This document shows, piece after piece, positions 39,361 to 64,000 of a stretch of 64,000 nt of DNA. Origin of the DNA: Whitmania pigra (Eukaryota; Annelida; Clitellata; Hirudinida; Haemopidae). Within the stretch, counting starts at the first letter, position 1. Each line of letters begins with the position of its first letter. The notes under the pieces are model-generated. The model worked only from the letters and a program-made list of their open reading frames with translations, searched no databases and was not told the origin of the DNA. The translations under genes and the position numbers were made by a program. The stretch is taken from assembly GCA_021613335.1 (NCBI GenBank), contig JAJTWR010000458.1, positions 650,001 through 714,000 of the forward strand. The letters run 5' to 3'.

Positions 39361-39525
39361 ATAGTTTATTTCTATGGCGCCTTAAGCATAGCGTCATAAC
39401 TTTTTGAAGAGATGGGTCTTCATCTGGCGCTTGAAGAGCTCGAGCGTGGGCTGAGACCGGATGATGGGGGGCAGGCTATTTCAGACGGCGGGCGAGGCAT
39501 GAGAGAAGCCTCGGTTGACGATGGA
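39361..39525 (-). mobile_element. LINE 3' end (non-LTR retrotransposon), truncated
   Basis: The minus strand encodes NSLPPIIRSQPTLELFKRQ then MKTHLFKKL and stop, the classic C-terminal tail of CR1/L2/jockey-type ORF2 proteins. A TAG replaces the usual Trp codon just before NSLP. A (TTA)n tract follows on the element strand (about 39345-39362), like the microsatellite tails of such LINEs. The rest of the element is absent, as in a 5'-truncated insertion. Confidence 0.75.
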
Positions 39526-39529
39526 TGAT

Positions 39530-41160
39530 TTGTAATTAGAATCTTAATTAAATTAAAATAATAAAAATAGTTTGTAATTAAATTTTTCTTTGGTTTCTCT
39601 CATTTGTACCTTTATTACATTCGTGATGATAATGATCCTTAGTTATCTTTGTTGTTACTGTGACGTTAGTGATTGTAGACGTTGCTGTGAATCGTTTATA
39701 ACGATGAATTTGAAGAGATTAAAAGTGAACTTTGTGAATTTTGTATTTTACCAATTTAATTATTTAATTATATGGAATCTGCAGTTTGGAAGCAATATAC
39801 AATAATAACAATAATAATTTTAGTAATAAAACAAATTTATACATTTACGTAGTACTTATTAATAAGAAGAGGCAATGATATTTATAACAACTTTTAAATA
39901 TTATAGATTTCTAAAACTTTTATCCTTTGGAAAAAATGGCACTTCATTCTGAATGACTAAAAACAACTGACGGACAACATTAAAAAAGATTAATAATTAG
40001 GTAAACATAATCATTCAGTACGACAGAATCATCAGCCTTCACATTGTGTGTCTAAAGTTTTTGTCTGAAGTTTTAATTTAATTTTTGACTAAACAAAATC
40101 TTCCAAATCGTAGCCTCGTTCATTTTTGTTGTCAGGTTTCAGATAAAAAATCCGAACCCTAAAGGAAGTATAATAATTCACTGCGACTTGAACACTGAAT
40201 CTCGAGTCTCGAACAAGCACTTTACCACTAAAGAATTGATGATTTGATCATCATTTGATTTTGATAATAGAAAAAATGGGGCTAAGTTACGGGCTAAGGA
40301 TATGGGTCGTGGATTGACCTGTGTTTGTACTATACTCTTCAATGAAATTAAGATTTAGTTTCTATTTATTGTTAATAAACATAATATTATTTTAATTAAC
40401 ATAGGAATCCTGAATGCTTACTTTATCATATACATTAAATTTATTTATATTTCATTAATGTTTTAAAAATATTTTTAATGAAAGTATTGAAAATAAATTA
40501 ATTTCCAGTAGCACTGGAGAAACAATTGCACGTAATTTTTAACATGAATTTCAATTATACAATCAACGCCAGACGGCCTAATTGTTAGACATTTTAGAAA
40601 AACTGTATACGAACTGAGGGATTCATCCAGCAAGCATGTTAAAGGGGAAGTATGAATATTGTTAAAATAACCATTGGATCAAAATAAATAAATAAATAAA
40701 TAACCAGACGTTTGATAAACAATTTATTCAACGTCATCATTGATCGTGGTCCAAAATGCTATGAAATCAAAAACTTTAAACGTTTCAGTTCTAAATGAGG
40801 TTCTGTGCAAAACAAATTTAAAAATGTCTTCATTACAATTGGACCAATTTTACGAAAAGGAAGGCCAGATGCAGCATTAACAATTTCATCGTGAAATATT
40901 TTTAGCTGATTTCGAAAAGTCTCTCAACAAGATTCAAACAACCTCTTTGTTAGCAGTACAATCTTTAACTATCTAACGAAATCCTCTTTTTGTAAAATTC
41001 CAAAGTAACCAAATGTGTTAGTCGTCCACATTCGTGGTTCATTCGCAAGCTGATATACTCATTTTCTTTATCACACCTTTAAAATAAATATCCGTATAGT
41101 TTTAAATTCACGACAATACTTTTATTCCTGCAGAAAAACCGTTCCTAAACTCAGTTTTAA
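39530..41160. other. Gene-free interval
   Basis: AT-rich DNA without recognised exon or element. The open frame at 39590-39805 is unrecognised. Confidence 0.4.
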
Positions 41161-41165
41161 TGATT

Positions 41166-41372
41166 GAAAGATTTAATAAATTGTGGTAGTAATAGCAATA
41201 AAGTAGTTGTAATGATTAAGAGCTTTAATAAATTGTGGTAGTAACAGCAATAAAGTAGTTGTAATGATTAAGAGCTTTAATAAATTGTGGTAGTAACAGC
41301 AATAAAGTAGTTGTAATGATTAAGAGCTTCAATAAATTGTGGTAGTAACAGCAATAAAGTAGCAAAAGCACA
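41166..41372. repeat. 52-bp tandem repeat, four copies
   Basis: The unit begins TTTAATAAATTGTGGTAGTA. Copies start at about 41172, 41224, 41276 and 41328 and differ by only one or two bases, indicating recent amplification. Confidence 0.9.
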
Positions 41373-41605
41373 TTTTATAAAATCAAAAATTAAATGCAAT
41401 GACGGCTGATAGCAGCAATAATGACGTCATGGATAACCAAATACATAAATCGTCATGTCTTGTTTGTGGTTTCCCATTGATGTTGTTGTTCCGGAGTTCA
41501 TAGAAACTCAGGGATGCATCTGGAATAAAACCAATTTACACTTTAAATTAATGACAGTATTTTATTTATTAATTAAATAACAAATATTAAATTAAATATT
41601 CTTAT

Positions 41606-41688
41606 ATGTAATTTATATTTAAAGATCTGAAACGTTTATACCAATTATGTAATTTATATTTAAAGATCTGAAACGTTTATCCCAATTA
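41606..41688. repeat. 41-bp direct duplication
   Basis: Two adjacent copies of a unit starting TGTAATTTATATTTAAAGAT differ at one base (TATACC versus TATCCC). Confidence 0.85.
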
Positions 41689-41885
41689 AAACAAAAAGAA
41701 AATTAGTAAATAAATAAATCCAAGGCTTATTAATTATTTTTTGAACTAATCAGACATAGAATGCGAAACTGTAAAATAGGCTCGATTTTCATTAAACGAC
41801 AAAGATTATATTATTGTTCGCTACAGTCATCAAATAACATAATTAAATAAAAGTATCTAAAACTAAATAATTGAGTAAGACGATT

Positions 41886-42235
41886 ATATATTATATTATA
41901 TATATATTATATTATATTATATATATATATTATATTATTATATTATATTATATTCTATTATATTATATTATATTATATATATATATTATATTATTATATT
42001 ATATTATTATATTATATTATATTATATTATATTATATTATATTATATTATATTATAATTATATTATATTATTATATTATATTCTATTATATTATATTATA
42101 TATATATATTATATTATATTAATTATATTATATTATATTATATTCTATTATATTATATTATATTATATATATTATATTATATTATCTTATATTATATTAT
42201 ATTATATTATATTATATATTATATTATATTATATT
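41886..42235. repeat. (TTATA)n satellite block
   Basis: About 350 bp of period-5 TTATA repeats with ATATATAT and TTCTA interruptions, the same unit as at 28.6-29.3 kb but without the TTATG phase. Confidence 0.95.
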
Positions 42236-43244
42236 GCAGACTTGTAGGTCCGATATCCGTTGTAAGATTTTTTGTGGAAGCGACAGGAGAGAGGTTCAGG
42301 ACATTCGCAAATCACGTATTTGTCAATCTTGCACACCGTCAGCTCTTCAACTTCTGATGGCTGGACATTTTTGATCACGTGACAATGATGTTGATAATGA
42401 TGATCATATCGTGGTGATGATGGCGACGATGATGATAAGCATGAATAATTAATTGAAAATCATCATCATTCTCATCATCATAACTAACCTTGCACATCTC
42501 CAGTGCTTTGTTTTTCATCGGCTTGTATTTGTAACTCAAGACCTCCCAATTCACAGTCATCATCATCATCATCACTAAGCTAACCAGGACTGTCTTCATT
42601 AAGATTCTTTAGATCCTTTGAAATAAAATTAATTTATTATAAGTCAAATGTTTATAAAAAATAAATACCTTTCGTATTATATTAAATATTACATTTACAA
42701 TATCACGTTATTTTGTAAAACATCTTGCTAATAATTTAACAAACTTTCACGCAAACTCTGAAAATTCTTCTCGAATACTTTGAATATATTCAAATTTCAA
42801 TAGTACTACTTACACTAACAAATATTAATAATACTATCAGATAATAACAATGATAGCATTAATGATAATAAAAATTCTAGTAATAGATAACAATAATAAT
42901 AATAAAACAGTTACTTTTTGCGAAATCAAATTAAAAATTTTTATTTACGTAGATGGAGACGCGAGCCATGGGTTTTATAACATTTTGGCGGTAATGATGG
43001 TGATGTTTTGCAGAAAATTATTTTCTATCATTATCCTTGATGGTGGTTGTCAGGTTGTAAATAGGCAACGTTTCGATGTAGCACGTGCGATTATGTTTGT
43101 TGAGTCTGAGTTTTTGGTTTGTTTTTATGTTATATTTAATTCATTTTTTAACATTTTTTATTTATCTAATATAATAATGATTTTCAGTTGGTTTAATTAC
43201 AGTTTAAATACTGCAGTATAATAACAATAATAATACCTTATAAG

Positions 43245-44457
43245 CAGTGTTGTGCAGTATCGAATTACATGTAATTTGTTACTGTAATTAATTACATTTT
43301 TTGGTAATTTTTACTTGTAACAGTTACAAAAAAAATTTTTTACTTTTACTTGTAACAAATTACTATTTTCGGTCATACTTTTAATTCGTTACCTTTTTGG
43401 CACAAGACGTTACAAAGTAACATAAATAAAATTTTAAATTAGTTTATTTTATTTTAAAACTTTATTAAAATTCTAGATTGTTATTCTTTGGTTCGTTCAA
43501 AAACCTTCTTTCCGATCATCGCTCATTTGTTATTGTGGTTATCGCCGGTCGTTTTTGTTAAATCGGAAATTGTTGATTAATCATACCGAAGCTTTTTTAA
43601 TATATAATATTGTATGTATATAATAATATAAGATTTAATATATCGTAGTATGGATTCATTTGAAGCCAGTTTGAGTGTCGTTAGCGAAGATAAGAGGAAC
43701 AAGCGTGAAGATAGTCCGTGGCCGTATTTAAACAAAATGTTCAGATTTCAATCAAAGGAAAATCATATAAGTATGCATGCCTACTCTGCCAACAGAAAAC
43801 AACTATGTTCAGCATATGAAGGTTCTTCATCTAACTTGAAGAAGCACGTGGAACGCATGCATCCAACAGAAGTTAAGGAATATGGGATATCTGTTGCCAA
43901 CGATTGTCAAGCTTCATGAGAAACTGGTAGCCAAAATAGCATCTTCTAATGCAGCAATGGAGGACGAGCTGAAAGCATCTCATTCATCCGATGCTGACAG
44001 TGTTGAAGATAGTTTCTTCAATTGCACAAGGTCAACCAATATTCTGATGCAGTATCTTCAAGACTGATCAGATGACATGAACATTATTTATCCAGTTGAA
44101 CGCTCCTCTGCCAGCTAGTGCAGCTGTTGAACGTTTATTCAGCTATGCTGGTATGAACAGCCGAAGGACCATAATGAGTGATAAACTATTCGAGGACTTA
44201 GTTATGTTAAAAATTAACAAATGTTTGTTATTGTAATAAATAATAAAAACACCAAAAGAATGCTGTATGATAACAATAATGGCGGCATCAAAGTTACTTG
44301 TAATTTTTACTTAAAAGTAACTTTTGGATGCTGTAACTTTTTACTTTTAATTGAGTAACTTTTTAAGACAATACTCTTACTTATACTTAAGTAGCTTTTT
44401 GAGCTATTACTTTTACTTGTAACTAGTTACCAAAATGAGGTAACTTTTACAACACTG
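43245..44457 (+). mobile_element. Internally deleted hAT transposon, 1213 bp
   Basis: Ends CAGTGTTGT and ACAACACTG are inverted repeats. Both flanks are CTTATAAG (43237-43244 and 44458-44465), a perfect 8-bp target duplication. Subterminal zones carry many GTTAC/GTAAC motifs in opposite orientations. Inside, 43650-43919 encodes a BED-finger region (SSNLKKHVERMHP); the CLLC cysteine pair lies in a neighbouring frame, so the frame is shifted. Around 44085-44235 is the hAT C-terminal dimerisation block (ASAAVERLFSYAG, SDKLFEDLVMLK). The catalytic core between them is missing, so the copy is non-autonomous. The perfect duplication suggests a fairly recent insertion. Confidence 0.92.
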
Positions 44458-44465
44458 CTTATAAG

Positions 44466-45055
44466 CAATATTGAATATTTAATAAGTGCAGCACTCTGTC
44501 AATTAAATTGCACCATTCTCTGCTTTGACATAACTTGGAAAAAATATTTCCTAAATCTAGTCCATTTGCAAATTTAGGGAGCTTCAAAATTGAACATTTC
44601 ACCAGTGGATCATGCTTGAAGACTATCGCAAACACAGACAGGTTAAAATTGGTTGCCTCAATGTTGATAGACCCAACTTAAGGTTAAGCAATAATGGAGA
44701 GAAATTAATCACACAAAATTGACAAAACTTCGCTACTCATAGATTCCAAATTGTATTTTATCTTTCATGTTATATTAAATATTATATCTGTAATATCAAG
44801 TTATTTTGTAAAACAATTTACTAATAATATAATTTAAGCTATTTTTACATAATCTTAAATTATTTTTTTAAATGACTGCAGCGTGGCTTTGGCGACTTGA
44901 TGTGCAAATGCTTATTAGAACTTTCCAGAGGGTGAAGTTTGAAAAAAACTAGATGAAAAAGAAAGTGTGGGCCATGTGTGGCTGTGTTGGATGTTGTTAT
45001 TCCACCCTGAGAAATATCATGGACGAAAATTCTAAACTCAGTTTTAAGCATTATA
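44466..45055. other. Gene-free interval
   Basis: No recognised coding sequence. It may include degraded 5' parts of the HECT pseudogene that follows. Confidence 0.4.
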
Positions 45056-46465
45056 ATGACAGAGATTGTTGATAAACTGATATGCAAAATCATAAATCCA
45101 CAATTCAGCATTACTGACAAATATTTATTTGGGTGTTACGGCTTCACAAGTTGTTTGGATGAAGAGCTGAAATCTAGCAACGTAAGATTGCCTTGGTTTA
45201 TCGATGTGCTGAAACTATGTCCTGCATTCACCTTAATGAGGATAAAAATGTTTAAAAAATCATTACCAAAAGAAAGAGATGAAAAAACTTTTGAAATATC
45301 AAGAAAAAATGTACTTAGAGATATTCTTGAAACTTTCCAAAAACACAAAAAACATTTTTCCGATCATTGGACTTTCACATTCAAAGATGAAATTCGAAAA
45401 GGCCCTGGAGTTACAAAAGAGGCTTATTCTATTTTATCTCAAGAACTACAAAGGCACGACATCAATCTCATCATCAATCTCTGGCAAGGGGTTCCAATAA
45501 AAAGATCACCATTCACCCACTGGCCTTCTACCGAAGAAAAAAAATAGAGCGTTTGAATTTTTTGACAAATTTGAGAAAAAACCTTTATAAATAGTCAATT
45601 GTTTGATATCTCAATAAGTAATAAATTTTTTACACGACTGACAACAAATCGACAGCCCCATGAAAAAGAAATAACTCGATTTATTTCAAACAATTCCAAT
45701 GTTAGAATCTCTTTTCCGGCCACTTCTTAACATAGCATAACATTAATTTATAGTGGTTTAAGGAGACTATTGACCGTGTGATAAACTACTCCTACTTTTT
45801 AATCAATATCCAAATTTTGATAGTCGTATTTTTAATAGTTCTACCGAATCTGAATACATTGTTTCCTTATTCCAAAGGTTAATTACTCTGGTGCTGAAGT
45901 AATTATTCTTTAGCGTGCCTGGTACCTTCCTATCCTCCTTGTGGATATAATTTTTGCGGCCCCAAAAAAATGTTCAGGTTTTAAATTATCTCTTCCGTTA
46001 AAATTTTGAACGTTTCTATGAAATCATTTCTTCTTCTTATTTCTAAATTTGTGAGCTTATACCTTCTTAATCTATCTTCATAATTCAAATTTCCTGGGCC
46101 CTTAATCATCCTTGCAGCTCTTTTCTGCATCCTTTTTAAAGTTTCAATATCCTTCGTCAATAGGGGATTATTTGAATGCAGATGGGGTCCCACCAATGCT
46201 TTGTACAGCTTCAACATGATGCAATCTGATTTTTAATGATGGTAGTTGATTCTACGACATGTGCCTTAATTTCACTGTTCCAGGGACAGATGTCGAACTG
46301 ATGGAAGGGGGACGTGAGGTTATACTTTCTCCTCATAACATCGATTTATATTTAGAGAAATTATGTGTTTGCAAAGTTGTGTTTACAAATGCTGAGAAAA
46401 TATGGCGACATTTAGAAATTTTGAAAAATCTTTGTGATGAACTGGAGCTCGAACAACAATCTTAG
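45056..46465 (+). pseudogene. Broken TRIP12/HECTD1-like HECT ubiquitin ligase copy
   Basis: The first piece, 45056-45546, encodes 163 residues with SRKNVLRDILETF and GPGVTKEAYSILSQELQR. These match the start of the HECT domain of TRIP12-type E3 ligases (compare [20 protein letters not shown]). Homology continues in another frame after the stop (RAFEFFDKFEK), so there is a frameshift near 45540. The second piece, 46259-46465, resumes with CLNFTVPG...ELMEGGREV...IHN-like HNIDLYLEKL, a later HECT stretch. Between them a LINE fragment lies in reverse orientation. The C-terminal catalytic Cys region is absent. Pieces read through without introns, which suggests a retrocopy, but a degenerate gene duplicate is possible. 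Confidence 0.75.
45781..46217 (-). mobile_element. Truncated LINE reverse-transcriptase 3' fragment
   Basis: The minus-strand frame 46217-45981 contains LYKALVGPHLHSNNPLL, KRMQKRAARMI and YEDRLRRYKL. This is the conserved region after the RT domain of jockey/CR1-like LINEs. After a frameshift, the terminal RVINLWNKE...SVELLKIRLSKFG continues to about 45790. It is a 5'-truncated, decayed insertion lying inside the HECT pseudogene. The element differs from the one at 39.4 kb in its C-terminal sequence. Confidence 0.85.
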
Positions 46466-48202
46466 GTAGAGGTGATTCAATGTATTCTCACATTAATACT
46501 CTCAATAATTCATTTCAACACTGGACATCATCTTTTTCCCCACTTCCCAAACTAAAAGTTTTCTTTATGTACTCTTAGTCACGCAAAGGAATAATGGAGT
46601 GTATGCATTATACTGCAATGTGCAAAAGATTTTAATATTTATCCTTGTGATATTAACGTAAGTTAATGAAATATCATTTTAATTTCGTTTTGCTTTCGAT
46701 GTTTTTCGAATTTAAAATTAGCAAAAGACCTCACAAAAAAAAAGCTGAAACACATAAATAAATAATTCTCGATATCTGTGGACCGAAAATAAAAATGTTG
46801 AACTCAAAATTACATAATATTCCATAGTACAGTCAACAAATAGACCATAAAAATTTCGGCCGACAATTTTAAAATTATTACAAAATTTTCGGAATTTCGT
46901 GGAAATGTGGAGCTCCGCATTTTATATTTCTTCATCATGATCAGCATTTTATATTTATTTGCTATTCCTTGATTACAAGTTTTGAATGAGTCGAAGGTCG
47001 AAGGTTATAACCTGGTGTAATAACTTATAATTATTTAATAGAATAACTGTTACAAATTAGTAATAAATCGTAGAGAGAAATAGCACACTTGTTGAAGCTT
47101 TTATCACAAGGACGGGAAGCACAGAAATTCGATGAGCTATTCGTAACAGGCTGCCCCTTCATGCAGCTGTCTCGGTGGTGCACGTTGAGATGCTGCAACT
47201 CGATGAAAGTGTTTTTCTTGCTTTTGTCCTCGTGAGCAGTTGCACGAATAGAAAATCTTTTCAATCTGAAACTTTTCTTCTTATGAATTATTTGGAGTTT
47301 TTTCTTGCAAACACAAGAACATTACAATGAAGGATACAATGAGGAACATTTAATTTTTTCGGACTTTTACAAAATCAAACAAACTCAATGAAGTAAAATA
47401 ATTTTTCATTTTTTCCGCTTTTTTTTTTGCACAAACCTTGTTGCTGCGAGATCTCATTCCACCCACCGAGACGAAGAAAAATGATCATCTTCACAAAGGG
47501 GGAATTGAGGGAATGAAGAATGCAGAGATCAACATGAGAGACACACTATCTCATTCGCCTATGAAACACGAAATACCTCCCATACATCACTCTCGATAAA
47601 GCCGCTGATGAGCGACCGACTGAAGACAAAATGAATTTCTTATTGCACCGGTCACACCTTGAAGGATAATGCGATCTGATTAAGTCTCGTGAAGGTATGT
47701 TTTATTTTCTGAACAAAATTTCGAACACCTTCGATGTTGATGATTTAATTTAGATTTTATGCGTTTTAAAATTAAACGACTACAATTACCACTTTTTTTC
47801 AAGAGAAACATGATTTACTAGATGTAACATACTCAAATAATTACGTTTGACGAGGCATGCTGGCTATGATAAACTTTGAAGAATGAGTTTTGCTCGCATA
47901 ATATGTTTTTAAAAAAAAATAGTTTTAAATAACTCTAAAAATTAAACCTAATTGTTTGAAAATATTGTAATTCAAGTTATATCTGTAACTTGACTAATCA
48001 ATGTTTCTGCTCCTAAAAATGTCGTCTCAAGATTCGCTATTGTAACTTTAGTTTAATTTGTTGATATCTGAAAACCTGCAGAATAATTTGAGCTAAAAGC
48101 AATAAATATGAAATCTCAAGATATTACATGATTAAGATTAACATTATCCTTAGGAAGCCACAGGTGCCTATAATGTGCTTGCTTATGATTTATAAATTAC
48201 AG
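46466..48202. other. Upstream region of sif/TIAM
   Basis: No recognised exon. It should contain the promoter and 5' UTR exon(s) of the sif gene; an acceptor AAATTACAG ends at 48202, just before the first coding exon. Confidence 0.4.
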
Positions 48203-48230
48203 CTCATTTCTTGACCCGAATGATCTGAAA

Positions 48231-62737
<14,507 letters not shown>

Positions 62738-63018
62738 GTCAGATTTTATGCATTATTATTAAATATTGCAAGGTTGGATAATTATGTATATAATGTGCGT
62801 GTGTGTAGTTTACACGACTAGATGATTAGGATGGAACTACTAAAAAATTCCAGCGCTTCACGTCATCACATAGCAAATATCAATCAATACCAAACATTTA
62901 TTTATTACAACTAGAGATGATTTCACTGTTAAACAGAGTTACACAAGGTATGTTGTGATCTGTGAAGCAAGAAAAGGGATGGAAATAATAGGAAGCGCAT
63001 ATGGTCTTTTTGTCCAAG

Positions 63019-63115
63019 CCAGGGCTGGGCAAACATTTTATACGGAGGGCCGCATTGAAAATTTGAATTGAATTTGCTGTAATTGGGGCCGCGCATCTAT
63101 TTTATCCATTTCAGT
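63019..63115 (+). mobile_element. hAT-type element end
   Basis: CAGGGCTGGGCAAAC followed by GGAGGGCCGCATTG and a later GGGGCCGCGC is a typical terminal repeat of non-autonomous hAT elements. The inverted partner is not found up to the window edge, so the copy is truncated or extends out; the right limit is uncertain. Confidence 0.5.
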
Positions 63116-63605
63116 TACACTATACAAGGCATAAAAATATTAATTAATGATAATAAATGTGAATTTGTCATTTATTTTACATTCATATCGTACTACACAT
63201 TACGTTACATTTAAATTACGACTGAATCAGTTTCTAATTTGGTAATTAGATTTTAACTATTCATAGTTATTTCAACAAACGTTTATTGTTACTTCCTAAC
63301 ATAATAAATATTAACAAGAAGAAACTTAATTTACGTACAATCTGACCACCGAGTACAATTATAATTAATGAGAAGTGTGTAACTGTTAACAATTTGCTGT
63401 TTATTATCCTCGTGACTGCATTCAAATTGCAATTAGTCATCACCAACCTGATCTTAGACTTGTTTATTTTCACTTCCGTCCTAATAACATAATTACGAAA
63501 TTGACGTTAATAAAATACACATACAAATCCTAGATTCGAATCAAATACTCTTAACAAACTTCAAAAATATAGCTAATCGAACCAAATTAACTTATTAATT
63601 ATTAA

Positions 63606-63906
63606 TCGGCACCCCGTCATAACAACCCGGCGACAAAATAGCCCCGACAAAACAGCCCCGTCAAAACAGTCCGGCGTCAAAATAGCCCAAGACAAAATAG
63701 CCATGTCAAAACAGTCCCGACAAAACAGCCCCGTCAATACAGCCCGATGACAAAATAGCCCAGGACAAAATAGCCATGTCAAAACAGTCCCGACAAAACA
63801 GCCCCGTCAATGCAGCCCGATGACAAAATAGCCCAGGACAAAATAGCCCCGTCAAAATAGCCCCGTCAAAATAGCCCCCCGTCAAAACAGCCTAGTCAAA
63901 ATAGCG
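63606..63906. repeat. GACAAAATAGCC / GTCAAAACAGCC minisatellite
   Basis: About 300 bp built from 10-12 bp units of the type RACAAAAYAGCCCCGTC. A longer higher-order unit of about 80 bp (GACAAAATAGCCATGTCAAA onward) is repeated at 63692 and 63765. The minus-strand frame gives FCPGLFCHRAVLTGLF-like repeats, judged an artefact. Confidence 0.9.
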
Positions 63907-64000
63907 GTAGAAGTGGTTCTTTGTGGATTTGTTACATGTCCACATGAAGTGATGATAAGGTGGGGATAATTTATAATAAATAACAACTTGAAAAGTCCAT

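Overview
The window is nuclear DNA of an invertebrate animal. Genes have many introns with GT..AG junctions, intergenic DNA is AT-rich and full of microsatellites, and all recognisable genes are metazoan. The sif/TIAM gene carries an N-terminal EVH1-like domain, as in protostomes (compare Drosophila still life). The phylum cannot be fixed from the sequence; a lophotrochozoan is only a guess.

Layout: 1-6.2 kb is non-coding apart from two hAT-type MITE ends near 4 kb. 6.55-11.0 kb (minus) is a complete 11-exon acinus (ACIN1) gene with SAP domain, RRM and RNPS1/SAP18-binding motif. 13.2-14.4 kb (plus) is a small two-EF-hand protein with TATA-like box, 5' UTR intron and poly(A) signal. 14.6-15.5 kb (minus) holds the 3' exons of a WH2-type actin-binding protein. 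17.2-19.9 kb (minus) is a complete six-exon WASH complex subunit 1 (WASHC1). 19.9-33.7 kb is gene-poor, with several tandem repeats, a 158-bp palindrome and very long (ATC)n and (TTATA/TTATG)n blocks. 33.86-39.02 kb (plus) is a two-exon gene for a 1641-residue protein. I read it as a highly divergent class A-like seven-helix receptor with huge loops and lost signature motifs. 39-48 kb is repeat and transposon territory: a LINE 3' end, a 52-bp tandem repeat, a (TTATA)n block, an internally deleted hAT element with a perfect 8-bp target duplication, and a broken TRIP12-like HECT ligase copy interrupted by a LINE fragment. From 48.2 kb to the right edge (plus) is the 5' two thirds of a still life/TIAM Rac GEF: 14 exons with consistent phases, cut off inside the Ras-binding domain. 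The last kilobase has another hAT-type end and a minisatellite.

Functional themes: three genes concern actin (WASHC1, the WH2 protein, and sif/TIAM as a Rac activator), one RNA processing (acinus), one calcium binding. They are separate transcription units on both strands and there is no evidence of an operon. The most unusual item is the giant-loop 7TM protein. Splice junctions were chosen by GT/AG and reading-frame phase and have not been tested with RNA.
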